A stretch of DNA of 64,000 nt from the NCBI GenBank assembly GCA_046483315.1, contig JAWODJ010000080.1:1-64000 (forward strand), read 5' to 3'. Below, piece by piece: positions 54,830 to 63,380 of the stretch. The notes beneath the pieces were generated by a model that saw only the letters and a list, made by a program, of their open reading frames with translations, had not been told where the DNA came from and made no database searches. Both the position numbers and the translations under genes were made by a program. This stretch comes from PXAP01 sp046483315 (GTDB lineage: Bacteria; Bacteroidota; Bacteroidia; Bacteroidales; PUMT01). Position 1 is the stretch's first letter; every line of letters begins with the position of its first letter.

Positions 54830-55182
54830 TTAAAAGGGCCGGTTCTCCTGTACCCACAACTCTTTTGTTTTTACAACCGGGATCCCGGTTTCTGTCATGC
54901 CCTCGATAATGATGCGGTATACGGATGCCTTGTCTGAAGTAAAAAAGGAGACTCTTGCCCTGCCGTCTTCACCTGTCACCTGGCTCGAGGCAAAGAACTC
55001 ATCGCCCAGTGCAGAGAGCATCACCTTTGCCCTTACCGGGACATCATGCTGCTTTATCAGGGAAACCCTTCCGTCAATAATATGGCCGGTCCCTGCCGGA
55101 TAACATAAATAGGGATAGCGTCCGGCGATAAGGTCATCCCACCTGAAGCGCCGCCAGCCGTTGGTTGTCATCAGCAGGTCAA
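54830..55182 (-). pseudogene. Deleted partial copy of the MG2-like gene
   Basis: The 113-codon frame joins two distant parts of the gene at 50899-53763. 54961-55182 matches 51876-52097 and 54845-54970 matches about 50910-51035, both at roughly 90 percent or better by eye. The join is at CGTCTTCACC (54964-54973), a 10-base word present in the intact gene at 51030-51039 and 51879-51888. The deletion between those words is 849 bases, exactly 283 codons, so the frame is kept. The 5' part of the gene is missing. Confidence 0.88.
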
Positions 55183-55529
55183 AGGCTTAACTCCCTGCCG
55201 GATTTGTATGTAATCCTAAACCGGAGATTTACAAAAATGGGAACTGCAGCCCACTTGTCCTCAATATTGGTTTTTCGTTTACGTTTAGAATAAACCGGCA
55301 GGATCGGACCGCCCTGGTAGCCAAGACTAAATGAACGGCCAAGGGATATCTCCCTTCCCAGTCCGGCAGAATACCGGTCAAACCGGTATGATCCGCCTGC
55401 ATGCACACCATCCCAGATCCCATAACCAAAATTAATACCGGCCTGGTTCGTACTCTGGCACAGGGCGCTGACTGACAGTGTTGAAATTATTGCAATCAGC
55501 AGGGTCCTTTTAAGAAGTTGCATGCTCAT
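55179..55529 (-). pseudogene. Truncated small outer-membrane beta-barrel gene
   Basis: The 116-residue frame has a signal peptide (TLLIAIISTLSVSALC) and beta-strand-like repeats (INFGYGIWDGVHAGGSYRFDRYSAGLGREI). It then runs into the junction with the MG2 remnant: its TGA at 55179-55181 lies within MG2-derived sequence. It lacks the C-terminal aromatic strand of a complete barrel, so it was probably cut off by the rearrangement. Confidence 0.6.
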
Positions 55530-55720
55530 TGTATGTCAATTTAGGGAAACATTGCCAGTTATAGATACAGCTACCTCAAAACCTGATATCTGGTTATATA
55601 ATTAAGACGAAATAATGTCCGGATAGTTGGAATTAGATATCAGGAATTTGTGTTGGGCCGCAGAGAATAAAATGGCCATGGCCGTTTGTAGCATGAGACA
55701 CCAGGAAATTGCTTTCAAAA

Positions 55721-55773
55721 ATATGATCAATTTCAGATACTATTAATTCGCTGTTTTGTACTTTAGTGGCTTG
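55721..55773. repeat. 53-bp direct repeat, left copy, flanking the KilA-N gene
   Basis: It is identical over 53 bases to 56665-56717, starting ATATGATCAATTTCAG and ending TTTAGTGGCTTG. On the minus strand it is part of a longer open frame (QATKVQNSELIVSEIDHIF, stop at 55633). Confidence 0.92.
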
Positions 55774-55800
55774 AACCTCCAATTTTAGTGGATATAAAAG

Positions 55801-56613
55801 GTGGCAAAAATAAACGTCAAAGATACTGAAATCACTATTATATCAGTTGAGGAAAGAGATTACATTTCGCTTACTGATATGGCTAATACAAAAGAAAGCG
55901 AAAGCCGTGCTGCCGATATTATTAAAAACTGGTTGAGAGGCCGTTACACACTTGAGTTTTTGGGTACCTGGGAGAAAATAAATAACCCTGGCTTTAAAGT
56001 GGTCGAATTTGACCACTTTAAATCACAAGCTGGTTTGCCAAGTTTTGTATTGAGTGTTTCGGAATGGATAAGAAAAACCAATGCTGTTGGGATTATTGTA
56101 AAAAAAGGCAAGTATGGAGGAACTTTTGCCCATAAAGACATTGCATTTGAATTTGGTTCAGCTATCAGTGTTCCTTTTAAGCTGTATTTGATTAATGAAT
56201 TTCAACGCCTTAAAGATGAAGAACAAAAACAACTAGGATGGACGGCAAAGCGGGACCTTGCTAAATTGAATTACCACATTCATACCGATGCAATTAAACA
56301 AAATCTCATACCACAGGAACTCTCAGCAGCGCAAACATCAATAATATACGCCAATGAAGCCGATGTTCTTAATGTAGCTTTGTTTGGGATAACAGCTAAA
56401 CAATGGAGAGATGCAAACCCCGATTTAAAAGGGAATATTCGTGATTATGCTACAATAAATGAGTTGATTTGCCTGTCAAATATGGAGAACCTGAATGCTC
56501 TGTTTATCAACGAAAAGATGTCCCAAAAAGAACGTTTGATAAAACTTAACCAAATCGCCATTAAGCAAATGGTTATTTTACAAGATGCTGAAAGACGAAA
56601 ATTATTGAAATAA
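55801..56613 (+). CDS. KilA-N domain protein
   Basis: The 270-residue protein has a KilA-N DNA-binding domain in its first half: YISLTDMANTKESE, IIKNWLRGRYTLEFLGTWE, WIRKTNAVGIIVKKGKYGGTFAHKDIAFEFGSAIS. The second half is helical with WTAKRDLAKLNYHIHTDAIK and a conserved region ending in basic residues. KilA-N proteins come from phages and viruses and are widespread as accessory genes in Bacteroidota; the role here is unknown. It starts with GTG at 55801 and lies between two 53-bp direct repeats. Confidence 0.88.
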   Translation: MAKINVKDTEITIISVEERDYISLTDMANTKESESRAADIIKNWLRGRYTLEFLGTWEKINNPGFKVVEFDHFKSQAGLPSFVLSVSEWIRKTNAVGIIVKKGKYGGTFAHKDIAFEFGSAISVPFKLYLINEFQRLKDEEQKQLGWTAKRDLAKLNYHIHTDAIKQNLIPQELSAAQTSIIYANEADVLNVALFGITAKQWRDANPDLKGNIRDYATINELICLSNMENLNALFINEKMSQKERLIKLNQIAIKQMVILQDAERRKLLK

Positions 56614-56664
56614 TTATCCGGATTCTGACCTGCGCAGGAATACACATTGATTAGCAGATCAAAT

Positions 56665-56717
56665 ATATGATCAATTTCAGATACTATTAATTCGCTGTTT
56701 TGTACTTTAGTGGCTTG
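56665..56717. repeat. 53-bp direct repeat, right copy, flanking the KilA-N gene
   Basis: It is a perfect match to 55721-55773. Homology to the left flank resumes about 100 bases further on, at about 56815-56840 (CTTAGTGGATA against TTTTAGTGGATA at 55784-55795), so the right copy carries an extra insert. Confidence 0.92.
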
Positions 56718-56827
56718 TAAAGCAGTTGGTTTTCCGGCTGCCGTGGTACTGCCGCTTGCGCGAGGGGCAATTAAAACGGGAGTTTCGCATCGGAATGCCG
56801 GGCACAATTTTCAAATCTGCAATCTTA

Positions 56828-59437
56828 GTGGATAAAAAACGTGATAAAATAAAAAGGACCGGGAAAACCGGGGGGGCTGATAGCGGGCATTCTCCGGCTT
56901 CTGTTGGTGACGGGAATCCTCAGGCTTTGCCAGATAGCGGGCATTCTCCGGCTTCACCGGAAAAAGGGAATTTCAGGGCTTTACCTGAAAATTGGAATTC
57001 TCAGTCCCCGGTTGGTAACCGGAATTCTTCGGCAAAGCCAGACAAAGGGAATTCTTTGGCTTCAATCGACCGGCGGTGCTTCCTTAAGATGGGGGCGCTG
57101 CTGGGCGGTGGACTGGTGGCCGGGGCTCCTTTAGCCAGCTGTATAAGGGAATTGGAAAGGCATACCCCGGTACTTGTTGATGAGATTGACGGGGTAAAGA
57201 TCATTCGGGCGGGATGCCCGGCACACAACTGTGGCGGCAGGTGCGTTCTTACCCTCCACGTTAAGGATGAGAAGATACTAAGGATTGAGACCGACGACCG
57301 GCCCGGCGATACGCTGGCCGACCCGCAGCTCAGGGCCTGCATCCGCGGCCGCTCCTACAGGCGCCGTCAGTATCACCCCGACAGGCTCAAATACCCGATG
57401 AAGCGGACCGGCAAGAGGGGTGAGGGGAAATTTGAAAGGATAGGCTGGGATGAGGCTTACGATATACTGGCTTCGCAAATAGAACGTGTAAGGGAAAAAT
57501 ACGGCAACCAGGCGATACTGGTGCCATACGGCACCGGCAGCTACAACCAGGTGGGGGGACGGCAGACTGCCGCAAGACTGATGAACCTGCTGGGTGGTTC
57601 GCTTGGTTACTACAACTCCTACAGCTGGGCATGCATAAGCAGGGCCACGCCTTATGTGTATGGGACATCGGTGACCGGCAACCAGAGGCAGGACTGGGTG
57701 AACAGCAAATTTATCATCATGTGGGGCTGGAACCCTGCCGAGATGCGCGACGGCACCAACAGCGACTTTTTCATTAAGAAAGCAAGGCAGAACGGGGCAA
57801 GGGTGGTGTGCATCGACCCGCAGATGACCATGAGCGCCGTATCACTGGCCGACGAGTGGATACCCATAAGGCCGGGCACCGACACGGCAATGATGAGCGC
57901 CATGGCTTATGTGATAATTTCTGAGAACCTGCACGACAAAGAGTTTATCGATCGCTGCTGCATTGGGTTCGATAAAAGCCAGATGCCCCCGGGCTGTGAA
58001 AACGAAGAGAGCTATTATGACTACATTTTCGGCACCCGCGACGGCGTGCCCAAAACACCGCAGTGGGCAGAAGCTGTAACGGGCGTACCGGCGGCCACAA
58101 TTGCACGAACAGGCCGCGAATATGGCAGCTCTAAACCGGCCGTGCTGTACCAGGGCTACGGCATGCAGCGCCGTGCTTACGGCGAGCAGCCTGTGCTTGC
58201 AGGTTGTGTCTTACCTGCTATTACAGGCAATGTTGGTATCCCCGGCGGATGGGCAGGAGGGATCGCTCTGCAGGCCGATGACGGCGGGCCGTTCTGGAAT
58301 GTTTTTCCCACGGGCCGCAACCCGGTCACTGCAAGCATACCGGTGTTTCTGTGGACCGAGGCGATATTGCGTGGTACGGAGATGGGTCCGGCCGAAGGAT
58401 TGCGCGGAGTCGAAAGGCTGGAGAGCAACATAAAGCTGATCTGGTCGGTGGCATCGAATATCCTGATCAACCAGCACTCCGATGTGAACCGCACGGCAAA
58501 GATACTGGCCGATGAGAGTCTGGTGGAGTTCATCGCCCTGCAGGATCAGTTCATGACTCCTTCGGGTAAATTTGCCGACCTGGTGCTGCCGGTCTGTACC
58601 CAGTTTGAGAGTTGGGGACTGGAGGACGGGTGGAAGTATGGCGACGAGGTGATCATCATGCCGCAGATTGCCAAAACCCCGCATGAAACAAAGAGTGATT
58701 ACAACATCTGCGCAGAGCTGGCCGAAAGGTTCGGGCTCAGGGAGGAATATACGGAAGGACGGACGGAAAGGGGATGGATCGAATGGGCCGTTGACCGGTA
58801 CCGCAATACGCGGTTCCCCGATATACCGTCGCTCGATGAGATGGAGGAGAAGAACACCGGGGTGTTCAGCGTGCCGGTGACCGATCCGAAGGTGGCGTTT
58901 ACCGATTTCCGTAAAGATCCGCGAAAGCATCCTCTTAACACCCCTTCCGGAAAGATCGAGATATTCTCTGAGCGGCTGTTCAGAATGGGCAATCCCGAAG
59001 AGATTCCGGCGGTGCCCAAGTATATCCAGGAGTGGGAGAGCCCTTTCGGAGAAGAGAGCCGTGAGTATCCGCTTCAGGCCATCGGGCATCACTACATGCA
59101 GAGGGTGCACTCGACGCATGATAACGTGGACTGGCTCAATGAGGCGTTCCCGCAGAGGGTGTTTATCAATCCGCTGGATGCCGCAGAGAGGGGGATAGAG
59201 GATGGCGACAAGGTGATGGTATGGAACGGTCGCGGGCGCATGGTCATCCCATGCAGGCTGACTCCTAAAATTATGCCCGGGGTGGTTAACATCCCGCAGG
59301 GTGCCTGGTATACGCCTGATGAGAACGGCATTGACCGCCGCGGATGTGTGAACGTGCTGACCTCGCACCGGTGGACGCCGCTGGCATTCGGCAACGCGCA
59401 GCACACCATAATGGTGGAGATAAAAAAAGAGGGGTGA
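56828..59437 (+). CDS. DmsA-like molybdopterin oxidoreductase, catalytic subunit
   Basis: This is a large molybdo-bis-MGD enzyme of the DMSO reductase family, exported by Tat. After seven 9-residue tandem repeats comes the Tat motif DRRCFLKMG (Arg82, Arg83). An N-terminal [4Fe-4S] site is Cys130, 135, 139, 171. The Mo ligand region SYSWACISRATPYVYG suggests a serine ligand as in DmsA. The C-terminal MGD domain ends near FGNAQHTIMVEI. Substrate could be DMSO, TMAO or similar. The GTG at 56828 is a tentative start; ATG 56795 or TTG 57053 are alternatives. The gene is visibly more GC-rich than most of the window. Confidence 0.85.
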   Translation: MDKKRDKIKRTGKTGGADSGHSPASVGDGNPQALPDSGHSPASPEKGNFRALPENWNSQSPVGNRNSSAKPDKGNSLASIDRRCFLKMGALLGGGLVAGAPLASCIRELERHTPVLVDEIDGVKIIRAGCPAHNCGGRCVLTLHVKDEKILRIETDDRPGDTLADPQLRACIRGRSYRRRQYHPDRLKYPMKRTGKRGEGKFERIGWDEAYDILASQIERVREKYGNQAILVPYGTGSYNQVGGRQTAARLMNLLGGSLGYYNSYSWACISRATPYVYGTSVTGNQRQDWVNSKFIIMWGWNPAEMRDGTNSDFFIKKARQNGARVVCIDPQMTMSAVSLADEWIPIRPGTDTAMMSAMAYVIISENLHDKEFIDRCCIGFDKSQMPPGCENEESYYDYIFGTRDGVPKTPQWAEAVTGVPAATIARTGREYGSSKPAVLYQGYGMQRRAYGEQPVLAGCVLPAITGNVGIPGGWAGGIALQADDGGPFWNVFPTGRNPVTASIPVFLWTEAILRGTEMGPAEGLRGVERLESNIKLIWSVASNILINQHSDVNRTAKILADESLVEFIALQDQFMTPSGKFADLVLPVCTQFESWGLEDGWKYGDEVIIMPQIAKTPHETKSDYNICAELAERFGLREEYTEGRTERGWIEWAVDRYRNTRFPDIPSLDEMEEKNTGVFSVPVTDPKVAFTDFRKDPRKHPLNTPSGKIEIFSERLFRMGNPEEIPAVPKYIQEWESPFGEESREYPLQAIGHHYMQRVHSTHDNVDWLNEAFPQRVFINPLDAAERGIEDGDKVMVWNGRGRMVIPCRLTPKIMPGVVNIPQGAWYTPDENGIDRRGCVNVLTSHRWTPLAFGNAQHTIMVEIKKEG
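56879..57067 (+). repeat. Seven 27-base tandem repeats at the start of the dmsA-like gene
   Basis: Seven in-frame units of 27 bases encode DSGHSPASV, GDGNPQALP, DSGHSPASP, EKGNFRALP, ENWNSQSPV, GNRNSSAKP and DKGNSLASI. Units also pair into 54-base steps. They end right before the Tat motif. Confidence 0.9.
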
Positions 59438-59486
59438 TGATGTTGAAAATCTGTTTTGGAGTTAATTAAAAGTCAAGGAGTAATCT

Positions 59487-60116
59487 ATGAATAAGCAGCT
59501 TGCATTTTATTTTGACTCTTCGGCCTGTTCAGGTTGCAAGACCTGCCAGGTGGCTTGCAGGGACAAGCATGATCTGGGAAAGGGAATGCTGTGGAGAAGG
59601 GTTTACGAGGTGGCCGGCGGGGACTGGCGGAGGGAGGGCCAGGCGTGGGTGCCCGATATTTATTCGTACTACATATCGATGGCATGTAACCACTGTCTTG
59701 ATCCAATATGCATGAACTCATGCCCGAACAATGCTATTTACCGGAATGACGACGGACTGGTACTGATTGATGAGAAGAGGTGCATGGGGTGCCGCTATTG
59801 TGAGTGGACCTGCCCCTATGGTGCTTTGCACTACGATGATGAGAAGGGCGTGATGACAAAATGCACCATGTGTGCCGACTATATAGAACAGGGCAAGCCA
59901 CCGGCATGTGTCTCTGCATGCCCTATGAGGGTATTGGAGGTCGGAGAGCTTTACGAGTACAGGGGCAGGCTGCTGGAACCGCCTTCAATGTACCCTCTTC
60001 CCGACCCCGGAATTACAAATCCTGCACTGGTAGTTAAACCTCATAAGGATTCGCTCAGGGCAGAAAGGGAGAAATTAAGGATCAACAACAGGGAGGAGGT
60101 GAAGGATGACGGGTAG
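59487..60116 (+). CDS. DmsB-like four-cluster ferredoxin subunit
   Basis: The 209-residue protein has four Cys-rich groups for four [4Fe-4S] clusters: CSGCKTCQVAC, CNHCLDPICMNSCP, CMGCRYCEWTCP and CTMCADYIEQGKPPACVSACP. It passes electrons from the membrane subunit to the molybdenum subunit in the periplasm. It lacks its own signal, as expected for a partner exported with the Tat-bearing subunit. It overlaps the next gene by 11 bases. Confidence 0.93.
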   Translation: MNKQLAFYFDSSACSGCKTCQVACRDKHDLGKGMLWRRVYEVAGGDWRREGQAWVPDIYSYYISMACNHCLDPICMNSCPNNAIYRNDDGLVLIDEKRCMGCRYCEWTCPYGALHYDDEKGVMTKCTMCADYIEQGKPPACVSACPMRVLEVGELYEYRGRLLEPPSMYPLPDPGITNPALVVKPHKDSLRAEREKLRINNREEVKDDG

Positions 60117-60969
60117 TACATGGTCACTTGTTTTTTTCACCCTTTTTGCGCAGGCCGCATTCGGACTCATTGTAGCTCTCGCAGTTTTTGCTGCCGGAAA
60201 ACAACCGGTTGTCAGGATTGTTTATGTTAACGTGCGGACACTTGTTACGGGTATTGCCCTTGTGTTAATGGCAGCTGCACTGGTTTTCTCATTTTTTCAC
60301 CTGGGGTCTCCCGAAAAGGCACTGTATGCTGCTTCCAATCTGAGATCCTCCTGGCTAAGCAGGGAGATACTTGTGGTATCTGTTTTCAGCGTGGTTCTCC
60401 TGGTCTGGTACATTATGCAGAAAGCAGATGCTGCCGGTAAGCTTGCCAACAGGTATATGCGGAATATCTCTGTTCTTGCAGGAGCACTGATGGTTTTTAC
60501 AATGGCAAGGCTTTATATGGTGCCTACCATACCGGCATGGGATTCTGCCGGGACATTGGTTCTGTTTTACAGCAGCGGGATATTGCTGGGAACTCCGTTT
60601 CTGCTTGCGCTTATAATACCTTCATATATAACTGGACCGGAAAGACCCGGTTATTACTTTTTTATACCGGTAATGGCAATACTGATTATTTCAGCTTTTC
60701 TGGTTCGGATACTGTTTATGTTTTTTCATGATCCGGCAATTGAGAACCCGGCATTACCTCCGGCTGATATTCCATTGCTGCTTTATGTATTTCATTATAT
60801 TTTTCTTACGGCAGGAATTACACTTATCACTTTACGTATTTTTTTCCTTTCGGGGACAAGTGCCCGGGCATGGAAACTCTTTTTACTGCTTTCACTTGTA
60901 TTTATCTTTACCGGGGAGATAATTGGCAGGTATATCTTTTATGCCGGCTATTTCAGGGTTGGGGTGTGA
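60106..60969 (+). CDS. DmsC-like membrane anchor subunit
   Basis: The 287-residue protein has eight hydrophobic segments and the DmsC-like features LVFSFFHLGSPEKALYA and WLSREI. It should oxidise menaquinol and anchor the complex. The start overlaps dmsB by 11 bases, so translation is coupled. No DmsD/TorD chaperone gene is seen in the window. Confidence 0.88.
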   Translation: MTGSTWSLVFFTLFAQAAFGLIVALAVFAAGKQPVVRIVYVNVRTLVTGIALVLMAAALVFSFFHLGSPEKALYAASNLRSSWLSREILVVSVFSVVLLVWYIMQKADAAGKLANRYMRNISVLAGALMVFTMARLYMVPTIPAWDSAGTLVLFYSSGILLGTPFLLALIIPSYITGPERPGYYFFIPVMAILIISAFLVRILFMFFHDPAIENPALPPADIPLLLYVFHYIFLTAGITLITLRIFFLSGTSARAWKLFLLLSLVFIFTGEIIGRYIFYAGYFRVGV

Positions 60970-60973
60970 TCAC

Positions 60974-61624
60974 TTAACTGTCCGGCAGCAGAGAGGGGAA
61001 CCACTCTTTCCCTGCTGATATCCACACCCGCAGAAGTATCCAGCCGACAGATATTCCCAGCAATGCCCCGAAGAGACAATCTCCCGGATAATGCACGCCC
61101 AGATATATACGGCTGTATGTGAATATAACCGCCCATGTATATATTACCCATGTATACCATCTTATCCCGATTATCCCGGAGGTAAAATATGCTACGGCAA
61201 AAGAATTGGCTGCGTGTGAAGAGACAAAGCCGTATAATGCTCCCCTTCTTCCCGGAATATGAATAATATCTGAAAGCGCAGGTTCATGAGAGGGCCGGAG
61301 TCGCTGGAAAACATTCTTGAACAGGTGAACAGATGCCTGGTCGCTGAGTGTTAACAGAAAGACGATAAAGAAAATTGAAAGTAACAGCCATGGCCATTTA
61401 TTGCGGTTAAGGTTTATGTTGAGATTTAATAATCCTCCCTCCGGTGATTTTTGAATTTTTACAGCCATATATCGCCATACCAGCAGTGCGAGAATAATTA
61501 CATAAAGAAATATCCATGAATATTGCTTTGTAATCCATAAAAAAATGGTATCGAATAAACTATTATGCAGACTGTTTAGAAATATAAAAAGACTTGTATC
61601 GAGTTGTTTCAGAAATTCAATCAT
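60974..61624 (-). CDS. PAP2 superfamily phosphatase
   Basis: The 216-residue membrane protein has six hydrophobic segments. The three phosphatase motifs are KNVFQRLRP, SSHAANSF (instead of the usual PSGH) and SRIYLGVHYPGD. It probably removes a phosphate from undecaprenyl pyrophosphate or a lipid A intermediate. It is the last gene of the hpt-adk-obgE run and its end is only 4 bases from dmsC. Confidence 0.85.
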   Translation of the reverse strand: MIEFLKQLDTSLFIFLNSLHNSLFDTIFLWITKQYSWIFLYVIILALLVWRYMAVKIQKSPEGGLLNLNINLNRNKWPWLLLSIFFIVFLLTLSDQASVHLFKNVFQRLRPSHEPALSDIIHIPGRRGALYGFVSSHAANSFAVAYFTSGIIGIRWYTWVIYTWAVIFTYSRIYLGVHYPGDCLFGALLGISVGWILLRVWISAGKEWFPSLLPDS

Positions 61625-61628
61625 ATTA

Positions 61629-62630
61629 TTAACTGTTGAGTATTTCCCAGAGATTATCCTTTAAGGTGGTTATTCCGGTTCCTGTAACCGCAGAGATGAA
61701 CAGCCTTTGCACACCAGGCAGTTCCTTTTCAGTTTCAGTGTTCAGCTCTGCCCTGAGCTCTTCATCCAGCAGATCTGATTTTGTTATTGCAAGAAGTCTT
61801 TGCTTGTCAAGAAGTTCAGGGTTGTATTTTTTTAGCTCTCCAAGCAGTACGCCGTATTCCTCTTTAATGCTGTTGCTGTCAGCCGGTATCATAAAAAGGA
61901 GCATTGCATTCCTTTCTATATGCCGCAGAAATCTCAGTCCGAGACCCCGTCCCTCATGTGCTCCTTCTATGATCCCCGGTATGTCTGCCATGGCAAAGGA
62001 GAGATTGTCGCGGTAGCTAACTATTCCGAGGTTCGGGACAAGGGTGGTAAAAGGATAATTGGCTATTTTGGGTTTGGCTGCAGAAACAACGGAAAGAAGC
62101 GTTGATTTTCCTGCATTGGGAAACCCCACCAGTCCCACATCTGCCAGTATCTTTAATTCCAGTATGAACCAGCCTTCGATGCCCTCTTCACCGGGCTGGG
62201 CAAATCGGGGTGTCTGCATGGTGGCCGATTTGAAATTGGCATTGCCCATACCCCCGCGGCCTCCCGGTGCCAATATCTTCTCCTGTCCATGTTCCGTGAT
62301 CTCAAAAAGTATTTCTCCGGTCTCCCCGTTTTTTGCAACAGTGCCAAGGGGAACTTCAACAATATTATCTTTCCCTCCGGCACCTGTTTTTTCTTTTGAT
62401 GACCCTCCCTCTCCATTTTCGGCAAAGACATGCCGCCTGTATTTAAGATGTATGAGGGTCCAGAGTTGTGAATTACCTCTAAGAATAACATTTCCGCCCC
62501 TTCCGCCGTCACCTCCGTCAGGCCCTCCCTTGGTTGTAAATTTATCGCGGTGGAAATGAACCGATCCGGCCCCTCCCTTGCCCGAACGGCAAAAGATTTT
62601 TACATAATCGACAAAATTGGTATCGGCCAT
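61629..62630 (-). CDS. obgE: GTPase ObgE
   Basis: The 333-residue protein has the glycine-rich Obg domain (CRSGKGGAGSVHFHRDK, GGPDGGDGGRGGNV) and a G domain with GFPNAGKSTLL near 167, DIPGIIEGAHEGRGLG and the TKSD specificity box. It binds the 50S subunit and couples ribosome assembly to growth. The short form without the extra C-terminal OCT domain is usual. Confidence 0.94.
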   Translation of the reverse strand: MADTNFVDYVKIFCRSGKGGAGSVHFHRDKFTTKGGPDGGDGGRGGNVILRGNSQLWTLIHLKYRRHVFAENGEGGSSKEKTGAGGKDNIVEVPLGTVAKNGETGEILFEITEHGQEKILAPGGRGGMGNANFKSATMQTPRFAQPGEEGIEGWFILELKILADVGLVGFPNAGKSTLLSVVSAAKPKIANYPFTTLVPNLGIVSYRDNLSFAMADIPGIIEGAHEGRGLGLRFLRHIERNAMLLFMIPADSNSIKEEYGVLLGELKKYNPELLDKQRLLAITKSDLLDEELRAELNTETEKELPGVQRLFISAVTGTGITTLKDNLWEILNS

Positions 62631-62683
62631 TCCAGGAATTGTTTTAAAAAACAGACAAACTATAAGGCGGTAGTATTTTTAAA

Positions 62684-63268
62684 CTATAACTCAGATTCTG
62701 CATATTCATCAATAACCGAAGATATACGCTCAAATATCTCTTCAACGCTTCCTGTTCCGGGCACGGGCCTGAACCTGCCGGTTTTCCCATAGTAATCGCA
62801 AACCTGGCAGGTTACATCATTGTAAACTTTGATCCGGTTCCTGATCGTCTCTATATTGTCGTCACTGCGCCCTTCTTCTTCACATCTTTTAAGTAACCTT
62901 TTAATAAGTTCATCTTCTTCAACTTCAAGTGTTATCATAACTGATATTGATGTACCTTTTTCTTTTAGCAGCCGGTCAAGTGCAACAGCCTGCTCAACGG
63001 TGCGCGGGAATCCGTCGAAAATAAACCCTCTGTGATTGCCGGCACTGTCAATCTTGTTTTTCACCATTTTAATCACTATCTCATCTGGTACCAGCTCTCC
63101 TTTATCTGTAAGTTTTTTGGCTTCCAGGCCAAGCGGTGTTTTAGCGGCTATTTCCCCTCTGAGAATGTCGCCGGTGGATAAGTGGGTTAACTTATACTTT
63201 TCTATTATCAACTGTGACTGTGTCCCTTTACCTGCACCGGGAGGCCCGAATATTACAATATTTAGCAT
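62684..63268 (-). CDS. adk: Adenylate kinase
   Basis: It balances AMP, ADP and ATP. The 194-residue protein has the P-loop FGPPGAGKGTQS at 7-18, STGDILRGEI and FDGFPRTVEQA. The LID domain is short (about 12 residues), the Bacteroidota type; the two Cys in CQVCD are not a full zinc site. It is between hpt and obgE on the same strand. Confidence 0.95.
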   Translation of the reverse strand: MLNIVIFGPPGAGKGTQSQLIIEKYKLTHLSTGDILRGEIAAKTPLGLEAKKLTDKGELVPDEIVIKMVKNKIDSAGNHRGFIFDGFPRTVEQAVALDRLLKEKGTSISVMITLEVEEDELIKRLLKRCEEEGRSDDNIETIRNRIKVYNDVTCQVCDYYGKTGRFRPVPGTGSVEEIFERISSVIDEYAESEL

Positions 63269-63380
63269 GCTATTAATTTTTAGAAAGTTAGAAATATAAA
63301 TCTGGTAAATAATTAGTTGTCATGTTGTTAAAAATTATGAGACGGAGTATTTAATGTGGTTATAATTTTATAAAAAAATT

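Noticed and set aside
56445..56807. A 120-codon minus-strand frame across the right 53-bp repeat and the end of the KilA-N gene
   Set aside because: It overlaps KilA-N coding sequence and has no family pattern beyond the part shared with the left repeat.
58211..59404. A 397-codon open frame antisense to the dmsA-like gene
   Set aside because: It is a composition shadow of a GC-rich gene whose sense protein has clear molybdoenzyme motifs; the antisense product is His/Arg/Pro-rich with no family pattern.
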